Shown here piece by piece: positions 1 through 8,037 of a stretch of DNA of 22,308 bases. Made by a program: the position numbers and the translations under genes. A model generated the notes under the pieces. That model had not been told where the DNA came from. It was given only the letters and a program-made list of their open reading frames with translations, and did no database searches. Numbering within the stretch: position 1 is the stretch's first letter; each line of letters starts with the position of its first letter. The stretch covers positions 1 through 22,308 of the forward strand of contig JAITWU010000072.1 of the NCBI GenBank assembly GCA_031285115.1, in the 5' to 3' direction. The DNA is from Azonexus sp. (GTDB lineage: Bacteria; Pseudomonadota; Gammaproteobacteria; Burkholderiales; Rhodocyclaceae).

Positions 1-1
1 G

Positions 2-529
2 GCGATTTATCTCAACCCGCATTTCCGCGATGCGGCGCTGGCGCACGCTTTGTCCGCAGGTCTCGACGCTGCCGGGCTGACGGCGCACCGGGTCGGCGAA
101 GGCTATGCCGGAGACGGACTGGCTGGCTGGGTCGGCGTCGATGAGGATTGGGCGACAAAGGCCGCGCACGCCAAACTCCTCGTCTCAGCGCCCGGCATGG
201 CGGCCCTGTCCATCGCCCAGGTTTATCAGCGGCCCATTTTGCTGGTATTGACCGATCAGCCCGAACAGGCAGCCAACGCCGCGCGGGCGGCGCAACTGGG
301 CCTCAAACACCGCGCCGTGATCTGGCGTGGCGATGGCGCGCAATTTGAGGCGCAAGTCAAAGAAGCGGCAGCCGATTTGACGCGCGACGCCGCCCGGCAA
401 GCGCCCGCCGCAGAAGGCCGCGAACGCGCGCAGATGCGCGTCGAGGCATGGGTGGAGCGCATCTTCGCCCTCGGCGCAGACGCGCCGCCGCCCGCCGCCA
501 ATCGACTGCGCGAAAGGCAACCGTCATGA
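2..529 (+). CDS. Probable glycosyltransferase, C-terminal part (5' end outside window)
   Basis: The reading frame is open from base 2 to a TGA at 527-529, giving 175 residues with no convincing start codon, so this is the C-terminal part of a longer protein. The middle resembles the nucleotide-sugar-binding half of GT-B glycosyltransferases of the MurG type: an 'AKLLVSAPGMAALSIAQVYQ' stretch, then 'RPILLVLTDQPEQAANA' and an 'AAQLGLKHRAVIW' stretch. This matches the family pattern of a Gly/Ser loop, a 'P-hydrophobic-D-Q-x-x-N-A' segment and a following helix. The Arg/Ala-rich tail has no recognisable domain. The stop overlaps the ATG of the PAP2 gene (ATGA), so the two are probably translationally coupled. 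Sugar donor and acceptor cannot be read from this fragment. Given the neighbours, a lipid acceptor is plausible but inferred. Confidence 0.6.
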   Translation, partial: AIYLNPHFRDAALAHALSAGLDAAGLTAHRVGEGYAGDGLAGWVGVDEDWATKAAHAKLLVSAPGMAALSIAQVYQRPILLVLTDQPEQAANAARAAQLGLKHRAVIWRGDGAQFEAQVKEAAADLTRDAARQAPAAEGRERAQMRVEAWVERIFALGADAPPPAANRLRERQPS

Positions 530-1158
530 GGCCTGCGCCTACTCGCAAGGGCTGGCTCAATCCCCAATCCGCCGCGCGGCGGGCGGCGCTTGCCGCGCTG
601 TCGCTGGCGGCGGGGCTGACCCTCTTCCTCCTCCTCGCCCACAGCGTAACGCCGCGCTACAGCCTGGTCACGGCGATCGACGCGCAAATTCCCTTCCTCC
701 CGTGGTCATGGCTCTTCTATGCGGGTTTCTTTCCCTCTGTCATCGCCGCTTCCGCTGTGGCGAAACCGGCCGCCTTCGACGCCTTCCTCCGCGCAGTCCT
801 GTTGGCTTTCGTCATCGGCATGGCCTCTTTCGCGCTCTTTCCCGAAGCCGTGCCGCGCCCCGATCCAGCGGTCATTGACAACGCTTTCCTGCGCCAGCGC
901 GTCACCCGCCTGTGGGCGCTCGATCCCGCCGTCAATGGCTTTCCCAGTCTGCATGTCGCCGTCACCTGCCTGATGTGCCGGATGCTGATTACATCATGCC
1001 GGAGCGGGCTGGTTCAGACCTTGGTCATCGTCCTCGGCGCGCTGATTTGCCTCTCGACGCTGACCTTCAAGCAGCACACGCTGGCCGACGCGCTGGGCGG
1101 CGTCCTGTTGGCGGCGCTCTGCGCCTTCCTCAGTCAGCGTTGGCGGAGGCCAACATGA
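526..1158 (+). CDS. PAP2-superfamily integral membrane protein (Aur1/IPC-synthase-like PAP2_3 type)
   Basis: A 210-residue membrane protein with about five to six hydrophobic segments. The ATG at 526 overlaps the previous stop, which fixes the start; an in-frame upstream start exists but would run deep into the glycosyltransferase gene. The phosphatidic acid phosphatase type 2 motifs are present in diverged form: PSLH with Ser141 and His143 in place of PSGH, and an S-x6-H-x3-D block (Ser177, His184, Asp188) in place of SRxxxxxHxxxD, with Thr in the usual Arg position. The first motif is reduced to an RP near residue 111. The 'PSLHVA' and 'KQH...AD' forms are typical of the Aur1-like branch, whose members transfer phospho-headgroups between lipids or dephosphorylate lipid phosphates. 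Substrate unknown. Its ATGA overlaps on both sides suggest it works with the glycosyltransferase and the desaturase. Confidence 0.8.
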   Translation: MRPAPTRKGWLNPQSAARRAALAALSLAAGLTLFLLLAHSVTPRYSLVTAIDAQIPFLPWSWLFYAGFFPSVIAASAVAKPAAFDAFLRAVLLAFVIGMASFALFPEAVPRPDPAVIDNAFLRQRVTRLWALDPAVNGFPSLHVAVTCLMCRMLITSCRSGLVQTLVIVLGALICLSTLTFKQHTLADALGGVLLAALCAFLSQRWRRPT

Positions 1159-2069
1159 ACGCCAGCAGCTTCCAGCCCGACGCCCGGCTGTTCCGCTTGC
1201 AGCCGTGGTCAAACGCCCTGGCGCTGGCGGCGGACTGGGCGCTCATCGCGCTGTCGTTCGCCCTCGCCAGTGTCGCGCCGCATCCGCTCGTTTACCTGCT
1301 CGCCGCCATCGTCATTGCGCGCAGCCAACTGGCGCTCACCGTCATCATGCACGAAGCCGCGCACGGCCTGCTCGCGCCGGGTCGGCGCAATGACACGCTC
1401 GGCCAGTGGCTCGCCGCCGGGCCACTGTGGCTCTCCCTGGCGAGCTACCGCGCCGGTCATCTCAAACACCACCGCGCGCCGATGGCCCCGGACGACCCGG
1501 TGGCGCGCATCTTCGCCGTCGATGATTATCCGCTGACGCGCCGCCAACTCACTGGCCGCCTGCTCGCCCACGCCTGCGGCCTCGGCTACTGCCAGACCGC
1601 CTATAAATTGCTGCGCGGCGACTTCCGCGACGCCTTGCCCAAAGTCCCGAAATCACCCGCCCTCGTCATCCGGGAACTCGCCTCCATGCTGACCGGCAAC
1701 GTCCTGTTGTTCGCTGCGCTGGCCCTGGCCGGACATCCGCTCATGTACGTCGGGCTGTGGATTTTGCCCTCCCTCACCCTGCTGCCGCTGGCCGGGCAAA
1801 TCCGCGCCATCTTCGAGCACGCGGGACTGCCAGCCAACGCCGACCAGAGCCTCAATGCCCGCACCATCGTCAAACCCTCGTGGCAGACCTTTCTCTGCGG
1901 CCCGCACGGCATCCACTACCACATCGAACACCACCTCTTTCCGCGTCTTCCATTCCACAACCTGCCCCGCCTCCATCAGCAACTCGCGCAGCAGGGACTG
2001 CTCGCCGCCAATCTGCTCTACACCGGCTACGGGGCAGTATTGCGCGATGTCGTCAAACGGCCCGGATAG
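1155..2069 (+). CDS. Fatty acid desaturase family membrane di-iron protein
   Basis: A 304-residue protein. The ATG at 1155 overlaps the TGA of the PAP2 gene and is preferred over in-frame upstream starts that would lie inside that gene. It carries the three histidine boxes of membrane di-iron desaturases/hydroxylases: HEAAH (66-70), HLKHH (102-106) and HIEHH (256-260). An extra Glu-His pair near 221-222 and a His-x2-His just before box 3 are also common in this family. Hydrophobic pairs around residues 20-60 and 175-215 fit the usual four-helix topology with cytosolic histidine boxes. The expected reaction is O2-dependent desaturation or hydroxylation of an acyl or lipid chain in the inner membrane. 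Regioselectivity and electron donor cannot be deduced. It is the last gene of the lipid operon; the next gene has its own promoter. Confidence 0.88.
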   Translation: MNASSFQPDARLFRLQPWSNALALAADWALIALSFALASVAPHPLVYLLAAIVIARSQLALTVIMHEAAHGLLAPGRRNDTLGQWLAAGPLWLSLASYRAGHLKHHRAPMAPDDPVARIFAVDDYPLTRRQLTGRLLAHACGLGYCQTAYKLLRGDFRDALPKVPKSPALVIRELASMLTGNVLLFAALALAGHPLMYVGLWILPSLTLLPLAGQIRAIFEHAGLPANADQSLNARTIVKPSWQTFLCGPHGIHYHIEHHLFPRLPFHNLPRLHQQLAQQGLLAANLLYTGYGAVLRDVVKRPG

Positions 2070-2089
2070 CGCAGTCGCCTCCGCCAACC

Positions 2090-2117
2090 TTGACCGCCAG
2101 CGCCGCGCCGATATAAT
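2090..2117 (+). promoter_or_regulatory. Predicted sigma70 promoter for tpiA
   Basis: TTGACC at 2090-2095 (5/6 match to the -35 consensus) is followed after 16 bp by a perfect TATAAT at 2112-2117. Transcription would begin near 2124, leaving a 5' leader of roughly 28 nt before the tpiA ATG at 2152. It lies in the 82-bp gap between the desaturase and tpiA, where a new transcription unit is expected. This is the best promoter-like match I noticed in the window. It probably drives tpiA-secG-tRNA-Leu and possibly the nuo genes. Confidence 0.75.
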
Positions 2118-2151
2118 CTTCGGGTTTTTCGCCGACCGGATGGTTACTCTC

Positions 2152-2904
2152 ATGCGCAAGAAATTCGTGGCTGGAAACTGGAAGATGCACGGCAACCTCC
2201 AGCAGAATGCGCTGTTGCTGGAGCGGATCAAGGCGGCGGCTGGCAATCTGGCTTGTGATGTCGTTGTTTTTCCAACCTTTCCCTATCTTGCCCAGGCCCA
2301 GTCGTTGCTGGCTGGATCGACGGTAGACTGGGGGGCGCAGACGGTAAGCGAGCATCCACAGGGCGCTTATACGGGCGAGGTGGCGGCGGCGATGCTTGGC
2401 GATTTTGGTTGCCGCTATGCGTTGGTTGGCCATTCCGAGCGGCGCAGCCTGTTTGGCGAAAGCGATGCGACGGTGGCGGCAAAATTCGCGGCGGCGCAAA
2501 CGGCGGGTCTCCTGCCCGTGCTTTGTCTGGGCGAAACCCTGGTCGAGCGCGAAGCGGGACAGACGCTGGCGGTGGTTGGTCGGCAGTTGGATGCGGTAGT
2601 GACGCGGGTTGGCATAGCCGCCATGCGCCGGGCGCTGATCGCTTATGAGCCGGTCTGGGCGATTGGCACGGGCGTGACGGCAAGCTCGGCGCAGGCGCAG
2701 GAGGTGCACGCCGCCATCCGGGCGCGGCTCTCCGCGCTGGATGCGGCGGTGGCGGGCGAAGCGCGTATTTTGTACGGCGGCAGCGTCAAACCGGGCAATG
2801 CGGCAGAACTCTTTGCCCAGCCGGATATTGACGGCGGCCTGATTGGCGGCGCGGCGCTGGTGGCGGATGATTTTCTGGCGATTTGCCAGGCAGCAAATGG
2901 ATAG
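2152..2904 (+). CDS. tpiA: Triose-phosphate isomerase
   Basis: A 250-residue cytosolic glycolytic/gluconeogenic enzyme that interconverts dihydroxyacetone phosphate and glyceraldehyde 3-phosphate. The TIM-barrel signatures are intact: N-terminal GNWKMHG with the substrate-binding Lys11, LVGHSERR with electrophilic His94, AYEPVWAIGTG with the catalytic base Glu166 followed by the mobile loop 6, and the phosphate-binding ILYGGSV and GGLIGGA segments. Length is normal for the family. I start at ATG 2152 because the protein then begins MRKKFVAGNWK, matching the family; an in-frame ATG at 2140 would add four residues and cannot be excluded. The consensus promoter just upstream makes it the first gene of its transcript, with secG 9 bp downstream. 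It uses GCG for Ala far more than the nuo genes, which prefer GCC. Confidence 0.98.
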   Translation: MRKKFVAGNWKMHGNLQQNALLLERIKAAAGNLACDVVVFPTFPYLAQAQSLLAGSTVDWGAQTVSEHPQGAYTGEVAAAMLGDFGCRYALVGHSERRSLFGESDATVAAKFAAAQTAGLLPVLCLGETLVEREAGQTLAVVGRQLDAVVTRVGIAAMRRALIAYEPVWAIGTGVTASSAQAQEVHAAIRARLSALDAAVAGEARILYGGSVKPGNAAELFAQPDIDGGLIGGAALVADDFLAICQAANG

Positions 2905-2913
2905 GCGGTAAAG

Positions 2914-3285
2914 ATGAACTGGTTTTTTCCCCTGGTGTTGACGGTGCACATTCTGGTGGCGCTGGCGATCATCGGACTGGTGCTGATGCAGCACGGCAAG
3001 GGCGCGGACATGGGCGCGGCTTTCGGTAGCGGGGCTTCCGGCAGCCTGTTCGGGGCGACCGGCTCGGCCAATTTTTTGAGCCGGACGACGGGCATTCTGG
3101 CGGCGGTATTTTTCGCCACCAGCCTGACTTTGGCTTATGTTGCCTCAAATACGGTAAAAACGACTGGCAGCGTGATGCAGGAACCGTTACAATCGCAGTC
3201 TGTTCCAACGCCTGCCAATGCGGGCGCGGAAGCGCCAAAGACACCTGCTGAGGCAGGGTCAAAAGCAAACGATATTCCGAAGTAA
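2914..3285 (+). CDS. secG: Preprotein translocase subunit SecG
   Basis: A 123-residue small subunit of the SecYEG inner-membrane translocon, which assists protein export. Two transmembrane helices lie at about residues 4-24 and 57-77. They flank the conserved cytoplasmic stretch with LMQHGKGADMGAAFG and the Gly/Ser-rich SGSLFGATGSANFL, the hallmark of SecG. The C-terminal tail from about residue 80 is Pro/Ala/Thr-rich and poorly conserved, as is usual in proteobacterial SecG. The gene starts 9 bp after tpiA and is followed by tRNA-Leu(GAG). E. coli also has a tRNA-Leu(GAG), leuU, directly after secG, so the arrangement is conserved. Confidence 0.97.
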   Translation: MNWFFPLVLTVHILVALAIIGLVLMQHGKGADMGAAFGSGASGSLFGATGSANFLSRTTGILAAVFFATSLTLAYVASNTVKTTGSVMQEPLQSQSVPTPANAGAEAPKTPAEAGSKANDIPK

Positions 3286-3294
3286 GGCAGTATC

Positions 3295-3327
3295 TCCTGC
3301 CCGGCAGCGATTCCTCGCCGGACAGGA
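3295..3327 (+). other. Intergenic hairpin between secG and tRNA-Leu
   Basis: TCCTGCCCGGC (3295-3305) can pair with GCCGGACAGGA (3317-3327): an 11-bp stem with one C/A mismatch and an 11-nt loop. The sequence after it is TAAAAAG, not a T run, so it is not a classical intrinsic terminator in the + direction. It could protect the secG mRNA 3' end or mark the boundary where tRNA 5' processing separates the tRNA from the mRNA. Confidence 0.5.
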
Positions 3328-3338
3328 TAAAAAGCAGT

Positions 3339-3423
3339 GCCGACGTGGTGAAATTGGTAGACACGCTATCTTGAGGGGGTAGTGGCGCAAGCTGTGCGAG
3401 TTCGAGTCTCGCCGTCGGCACCA
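3339..3423 (+). tRNA. tRNA-Leu, anticodon GAG
   Basis: An 85-nt class II tRNA. The acceptor stem GCCGACG (3339-3345) pairs with CGTCGGC (3413-3419), followed by discriminator A and an encoded CCA (3421-3423). The anticodon stem CTATC/GGTAG encloses the loop TTGAGGG, giving anticodon GAG at 3373-3375, which reads CUC and CUU. A long variable arm (about 3383-3395) and a T arm GCGAG-TTCGAGT-CTCGC complete a canonical leucine tRNA. No terminator follows before nuoA, so read-through into the nuo operon is possible, with RNase P and 3' processing releasing the tRNA. Confidence 0.97.
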
Positions 3424-3485
3424 TAAACAGGGCGGAGGCCATCAGGGGCGCCGTTTCTTGACGAAAAACTGAATATTGGCGGCGG

Positions 3486-3860
3486 ATGATGGAAAACTAC
3501 TTTCCAATTCTGATGTTCGTGCTGGTTGGGGTTGTGGTTGGCGTGCTGCCGACGGCGCTAGGTTTTGTGCTTGGCCCGAACAAACCCGACCCGGAGAAGC
3601 TCTCTCCCTACGAGTGCGGCTTCGAGGCTTTTGAGGATGCGCGCATGAAGTTCGATGTGCGCTACTACCTGATCGCCATCCTCTTCATTCTGTTCGATCT
3701 GGAAATCGCCTTCCTCTTCCCGTGGGCGACCATTTTCAAGGATATTGTGGCGAGCGAGTCGATCCGGTTGTTCGGCTTTATCGAAATGCTCGTCTTCGTC
3801 GTCATTCTGGTCATCGGCTATGTCTATGCCTGGGCCAAAGGCGCGCTGGAGTGGGAATAA
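3486..3860 (+). CDS. nuoA: NADH-quinone oxidoreductase subunit A (ND3 homologue)
   Basis: A 124-residue inner-membrane subunit of complex I with three transmembrane helices (about 6-30, 60-82, 96-118). The long loop after helix 1 carries the conserved PYECGFE with Cys44, equivalent to the ND3 loop cysteine near the quinone site, and helix 2 contains [11 protein letters not shown]. Two adjacent in-frame ATGs exist at 3486 and 3489; the purine-rich GGCGGCGG upstream serves either, so the start is uncertain by one codon. It is the first gene of the fourteen-gene nuo operon, 62 bp after the tRNA, with nuoB starting 3 bp after its stop. Confidence 0.97.
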   Translation: MMENYFPILMFVLVGVVVGVLPTALGFVLGPNKPDPEKLSPYECGFEAFEDARMKFDVRYYLIAILFILFDLEIAFLFPWATIFKDIVASESIRLFGFIEMLVFVVILVIGYVYAWAKGALEWE

Positions 3861-3863
3861 GAG

Positions 3864-4340
3864 ATGGCTATCGAGGGGATTCTGCAGGAAGGCTTTGTCA
3901 CCACCACGGCGGACAAGCTCATCAATTACGTGCGCAACGGCTCGATGTGGCCGATGACTTTCGGCTTGGCCTGTTGCGCCGTCGAAATGATCCATGCCGG
4001 TGTCGCGCGTTATGATCTCGACCGCTTCGGCATCGTTTTTCGCGCCAGCCCGCGCCAATCCGACGTGATGATCGTCGCTGGCACGCTGACCAACAAAATG
4101 GCCCCGGCGCTGCGTAAGGTTTACGACCAGATGGCCGAGCCGCGCTGGGTCATTTCCATGGGTTCCTGCGCCAATGGCGGCGGTTATTACCATTATTCCT
4201 ATTCCGTGGTGCGCGGTTGTGATCGCATCGTTCCCGTCGATATCTACGTTCCCGGCTGCCCGCCGACGGCGGAGGCGCTGATTTACGGCATCCTCCAGTT
4301 GCAGAACAAGATTCGCCGCACCAATACCATCGCCCGTTAA
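3864..4340 (+). CDS. nuoB: NADH-quinone oxidoreductase subunit B (N2 cluster subunit, PSST)
   Basis: A 158-residue peripheral-arm subunit that binds the terminal iron-sulfur cluster N2, the direct electron donor to quinone. The four expected ligands are visible: the tandem Cys37-Cys38 in LACCAVEM, Cys102 in MGSCANGGG, and Cys132 in [11 protein letters not shown]. Length and motif order match the short bacterial NuoB family. It begins 3 bp after nuoA with a GGAG-like ribosome binding site inside the end of nuoA. With NuoD it forms the quinone-binding cavity. Confidence 0.98.
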   Translation: MAIEGILQEGFVTTTADKLINYVRNGSMWPMTFGLACCAVEMIHAGVARYDLDRFGIVFRASPRQSDVMIVAGTLTNKMAPALRKVYDQMAEPRWVISMGSCANGGGYYHYSYSVVRGCDRIVPVDIYVPGCPPTAEALIYGILQLQNKIRRTNTIAR

Positions 4341-4357
4341 TTGCCGAGATTGCCCGT

Positions 4358-4963
4358 ATGTCCGCCAAGCTGGAAACGCTGAGTCAAAATTTGCAAAGGC
4401 ATTTCGGCGACAAGCTGAAGTCGCAGAAACTCGCCCTCGGTGAAGTCACCATCGAAGTCGCCGCCGCCGACTATCTGGCGGTGATGACCACCTTGCGCGA
4501 TGAGCCGGAACTCGGCTTCGAGGAAATCACCGATCTGTGCGGCGTCGATTATTCCACTTACGGCGATGGCGACTGGCCGGGCAAACGCTTTGCCGCCGTC
4601 TCGCACCTTCTGTCGATTGCCAACAACTGGCGGCTGCGCGTTCGCGTCTTTGCCGAGGATGACGCCTTTCCCACGGTCGACTCGGTGACCGGGGTGTGGA
4701 AGAGCGCCAACTGGTTCGAGCGCGAGGCGTTCGACCTCTACGGCATCGCGTTCACCGGCCACGAAGATTTGCGCCGCATCCTCACCGACTACGGTTTCAT
4801 CGGCCACCCCTTCCGCAAGGATTTCCCGGTTTCCGGCCATGTCGAAATGCGTTATGACCCCGATCAGGGGCGCGTCATTTACCAGCCGGTGACCATCGAA
4901 CCCCGCGAAAACACGCCGCGCATCCGGCGCGAAGACAGCTACGGGGGGCCGGCACATGGCTGA
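4358..4963 (+). CDS. nuoC: NADH-quinone oxidoreductase subunit C (30 kDa subunit)
   Basis: A 201-residue peripheral-arm structural subunit of complex I without redox centres. The 30-kDa subunit signature is clear: [14 protein letters not shown] at about 117-130, followed by [14 protein letters not shown] and GHPFRKDFP. It is a separate gene, unlike the fused nuoCD of E. coli, as is usual in Beta- and Alphaproteobacteria. The start at 4358 gives the standard length, although its ribosome binding site is weak. The last 8 nt overlap nuoD, which suggests translational coupling between these partner subunits. Confidence 0.97.
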   Translation: MSAKLETLSQNLQRHFGDKLKSQKLALGEVTIEVAAADYLAVMTTLRDEPELGFEEITDLCGVDYSTYGDGDWPGKRFAAVSHLLSIANNWRLRVRVFAEDDAFPTVDSVTGVWKSANWFEREAFDLYGIAFTGHEDLRRILTDYGFIGHPFRKDFPVSGHVEMRYDPDQGRVIYQPVTIEPRENTPRIRREDSYGGPAHG

Positions 4964-6209
4964 TATTCACAATTACACGCTCAACTTCGGCCCGCAGCAC
5001 CCGGCGGCGCACGGCGTGCTGCGTCTGGTGCTCGAACTCGACGGCGAAGTCGTCCACCGCGCCGACCCGCACATCGGCCTCCTCCACCGCGCCTCCGAAA
5101 AACTGGCGGAAACCCGCACCTGGGTCCAGGCCATGCCCTATATGGATCGCCTCGACTACGTGTCGATGATGTGCAACGAGCACGCCTACTGCCTCGCTAC
5201 CGAAAAACTGCTCGGTATCGAAGTGCCGGAGCGCGGCAGGTACATCCGCACCATGTTCGACGAGGTCACCCGCATCCTCAACCATCTCTTGTGGCTCGGC
5301 TGTCACGCCCTCGACGTTGGCGCGATGACCATGGCCCTCTACACCTTCCGCGAACGCGAAGACTTGATGGACGTGTACGAGGCTGTTTCCGGCGCTCGTC
5401 TGCACGCCGCCTATTACCGTCCGGGCGGCGTTTACCGCGATCTGCCGGACCGTATGCCGCAATACCGCGAATCGACCTGGAGCAATGCGCAAAAGGTGGC
5501 CGCGCGCAACGCCAACCGCAGCGGCTCGCTGCTCGATTTTCTTGAAGATTTCACCAACCGCTTTCCGGGCTATCACGCCGAATATCACACGCTCTTGACC
5601 GACAACCGCATCTGGAAGCAGCGGCTGGTCGATGTCGGCATCGTCTCGCCTGAGCGCGCCATGCAGATGGGCTTTACCGGGGCGATGCTGCGCGGTTCGG
5701 GCATCGCCTGGGATTTGCGCAAAAAGCAGCCTTACGCCGCCTACGACAAGGTCGATTTCGACATCCCGGTCGGCGTCAATGGCGACAGTTACGACCGCTA
5801 TCTGGTGCGCATGGAAGAAATGCTCCAGGCCAACCGCATCATCAAACAGTGCATCGCCTGGCTGCGTGAGAATCCCGGTCCGGTCATCACCGATGATTAC
5901 AAGGTCGCGCCGCCGCCGCGCGCCGACATGAAGTCAAACATGGAAGAGCTGATCCATCACTTCAAGCTCTTTTCCGAAGGCATCCACGTGCCGCCGGGCG
6001 AGGTTTATGCCGGTATCGAACATCCCAAGGGCGAGTTCGGCATCTATTTCATTTCCGACGGCGCCAACAAGCCCTACCGCATGAAAATTCGCGCCCCCGG
6101 CTATGTCCATCTGCAAGGCATGGATGAAATGGCTCGTGGTCACATGCTGGCCGATGTCGTCACGATCATCGGCTCCCAGGATATTGTTTTTGGCGAGATC
6201 GACCGCTGA
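4956..6209 (+). CDS. nuoD: NADH-quinone oxidoreductase subunit D (49 kDa subunit)
   Basis: A 417-residue peripheral-arm subunit, related to the large subunit of NiFe hydrogenases, that lines the quinone site with NuoB. The N-terminal [13 protein letters not shown] loop (about 11-23) carries the conserved quinone-site histidines. Further signatures are the [12 protein letters not shown] segment, the [15 protein letters not shown] region and the C-terminal GDANKPYR-like and DIVFGEIDR segments (here SDGANKPYR). Length is typical. It overlaps nuoC by 8 nt, is preceded by a GGGGGG-containing ribosome binding region, and its TGA shares one base with the ATG of nuoE. Confidence 0.99.
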   Translation: MADIHNYTLNFGPQHPAAHGVLRLVLELDGEVVHRADPHIGLLHRASEKLAETRTWVQAMPYMDRLDYVSMMCNEHAYCLATEKLLGIEVPERGRYIRTMFDEVTRILNHLLWLGCHALDVGAMTMALYTFREREDLMDVYEAVSGARLHAAYYRPGGVYRDLPDRMPQYRESTWSNAQKVAARNANRSGSLLDFLEDFTNRFPGYHAEYHTLLTDNRIWKQRLVDVGIVSPERAMQMGFTGAMLRGSGIAWDLRKKQPYAAYDKVDFDIPVGVNGDSYDRYLVRMEEMLQANRIIKQCIAWLRENPGPVITDDYKVAPPPRADMKSNMEELIHHFKLFSEGIHVPPGEVYAGIEHPKGEFGIYFISDGANKPYRMKIRAPGYVHLQGMDEMARGHMLADVVTIIGSQDIVFGEIDR

Positions 6210-6682
6210 TGTTTTCCGCTCAAACACTCGAAAAATTCGCCCGCGAAGTGGGCAAATATCCAGCCGATCAGAAGCAGTCGGCGGTCATGGCCTGCCTCGC
6301 CCTCGCCCAGGAAGAAAAAGGCTGGCTGCCCGCCGAGGTGATCGAAGCCGTTGCCGCCTATCTCGGCATGGCCCCCATCGCCGTCTGGGAAGTGGCGACT
6401 TTCTACAATATGTACGACCTGAAACCGGTCGGCCAATACAAGATCACAGTCTGCACCAACCTGCCCTGCGCCCTTTCCGGCGGTTATCACGCCGGTGAGT
6501 ATTTGCAGAAAAAGCTCGGCATCGGCTATGGCGAAACGACGGCGGACGGCAAATTCACGCTCAAGGAAGGCGAGTGCATGGGCGCTTGCGGCGACGCGCC
6601 GGTGTTCATCGTCAACAACCGCTCGATGTGCAGCCACATGCACCCGGAACAGATCGACAAGCTCATCGAGGAGTGCAAATAA
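6209..6682 (+). CDS. nuoE: NADH-quinone oxidoreductase subunit E (24 kDa subunit, N1a cluster)
   Basis: A 157-residue thioredoxin-like subunit of the NADH dehydrogenase module. The 2Fe-2S cluster N1a ligands are visible: Cys82 and Cys87 in the CTNLPC motif, and Cys123 and Cys127 in [10 protein letters not shown]. The N-terminal helical part contains [11 protein letters not shown] and the VATFYNMY segment typical of the family. The start at 6209 overlaps the nuoD stop by one base (TGATG) and its own stop overlaps nuoF by one base (TAATG). It pairs with NuoF in the distal flavin module. Confidence 0.98.
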   Translation: MFSAQTLEKFAREVGKYPADQKQSAVMACLALAQEEKGWLPAEVIEAVAAYLGMAPIAVWEVATFYNMYDLKPVGQYKITVCTNLPCALSGGYHAGEYLQKKLGIGYGETTADGKFTLKEGECMGACGDAPVFIVNNRSMCSHMHPEQIDKLIEECK

Positions 6683-8010
6683 TGGCCATGCTGGGTTCGA
6701 TCAACGGCGTCCTGATGGCCGGGCTGGACGGTGATAACGGCTGGCGTCTGAAAGATTACATGGCGCGCGGCGGTTACGCCCAGTTGCAGCGCATTCTCGA
6801 AAACAAGGTGGCGCAGGAAGAAGTCATCGGCGAAGTCAAAAAATCGGTGCTGCGCGGTCGCGGCGGCGCCGGTTTTCCGACCGGCCTCAAATGGTCTTTC
6901 ATGCCGCGCGCCTTCCCCGGCGACAAATACGTCGTCTGCAATACCGACGAAGGCGAGCCGGGCACCTTCAAAGACCGCGACATCATGCGCTACAACCCGC
7001 ACGCGGTCATCGAAGGCATGGCGATTGCCGCCTATGCGATGGGCGCGGGCTGCGGTTACAACTACATTCACGGCGAAATCTGGGAAATCTACCAGCGTTT
7101 CGAGGAAGCCCTCGACGAAGCGCGCGCCGCCGGTTTCATTGGCCAGAACATTCTCGGCTCCGGCTTCAATTTTGAACTGTTCGCCCATCACGGCTACGGT
7201 GCTTACATCTGCGGCGAGGAAACGGCCCTGCTCGAATCCATCGAAGGCAAAAAAGGCCAGCCGCGCTTCAAGCCGCCCTTCCCGGCTTCTTTCGGCCTCT
7301 ACGGGAAGCCGACCACGATCAACAATACCGAGACCTTCGCCGCCATTCCCTTCATCCTCAAAATGGGCGGCGAGGACTACCTCAATCTCGGCAAGCCGAA
7401 CAATGGCGGCACCAAGCTTTTTTCCGTTTCCGGCCATGTCAATCGTCCCGGCAATTACGAAGTGCCGCTCGGCACGCCCTTCGCCACCCTGCTTGAGATG
7501 TGCGGCGGAATGCGCGGCGGGCGCAAACTCAAAGCCGTCATCCCCGGCGGCTCCTCGGCTCCGGTGCTGCCCGCTGACCTCATCATGGACTGCACCCTCG
7601 ATTACGATTCGATCAGCAAGGCCGGGTCGATGCTCGGTTCCGGCGCGGTCATCGTCATGGACGAGACGGTGTGCATGGTCAAGGCGCTCGAACGCCTCTC
7701 CTTTTTCTATCACGAAGAATCCTGCGGCCAGTGCACGCCCTGCCGCGAAGGCACGGCCTGGATGCACAAGGTGGTGCAGCGCATCGAAAACGGCCAGGGC
7801 AAGCCGGGGGATCTCGATCTCCTGAACAGCGTGCTCGGCAATATCGCGGGCCGCACCATCTGCGCCCTGGGCGATGCGGCGGCCTTTCCGGTGCAGAGTT
7901 TCATCAAGCATTTCCGCAGCGAATTTGAGTATCACATCGAACATAAACGCTGTCAGGTGCCCACCGATGTGCAATGGGCGGGCAGCGGGTTCCACAGGAT
8001 TCCGGCCTGA
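6682..8010 (+). CDS. nuoF: NADH-quinone oxidoreductase subunit F (51 kDa, FMN, N3 cluster)
   Basis: A 442-residue NADH-oxidising subunit. It shows the glycine-rich FMN/NADH loop [15 protein letters not shown] (about 57-71), the [13 protein letters not shown] segment, the [15 protein letters not shown] segment, and the N3 4Fe-4S ligands Cys348, Cys351 and Cys354 (SCGQCTPC) plus Cys394 (TICALGDAA). The ATG at 6682 follows a GAGGAG ribosome binding site by 7 nt and shares a base with the nuoE stop; an ATG at 6688 is a possible alternative two codons later. Electrons pass from NADH through FMN to N3 and then to NuoG. Confidence 0.98.
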   Translation: MAMLGSINGVLMAGLDGDNGWRLKDYMARGGYAQLQRILENKVAQEEVIGEVKKSVLRGRGGAGFPTGLKWSFMPRAFPGDKYVVCNTDEGEPGTFKDRDIMRYNPHAVIEGMAIAAYAMGAGCGYNYIHGEIWEIYQRFEEALDEARAAGFIGQNILGSGFNFELFAHHGYGAYICGEETALLESIEGKKGQPRFKPPFPASFGLYGKPTTINNTETFAAIPFILKMGGEDYLNLGKPNNGGTKLFSVSGHVNRPGNYEVPLGTPFATLLEMCGGMRGGRKLKAVIPGGSSAPVLPADLIMDCTLDYDSISKAGSMLGSGAVIVMDETVCMVKALERLSFFYHEESCGQCTPCREGTAWMHKVVQRIENGQGKPGDLDLLNSVLGNIAGRTICALGDAAAFPVQSFIKHFRSEFEYHIEHKRCQVPTDVQWAGSGFHRIPA

Positions 8011-8037
8011 CGGCCCCGGTAATGGAAGAATAGCGAC

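Noticed and set aside
912..1154. Upstream in-frame extension of the desaturase (would give 385 residues)
   Set aside because: It lies wholly inside the PAP2 gene in another frame and is Arg-rich with no family similarity. The ATG at 1155 overlaps the PAP2 stop as expected for a coupled start.
1855..2151. Upstream in-frame extension of tpiA
   Set aside because: It runs into the desaturase gene and across the predicted promoter. The family N-terminus begins at or next to 2152.
3458..3485. TTGACG at 3458-3463 as a -35 element for a nuoA promoter
   Set aside because: No acceptable -10 hexamer lies 16-18 bp downstream; that position is GC-rich and falls at the nuoA start codon.
6574..6681. Upstream in-frame extension of nuoF
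   Set aside because: It overlaps the end of nuoE, and the GAGGAG-supported ATG at 6682 gives the normal NuoF N-terminus.
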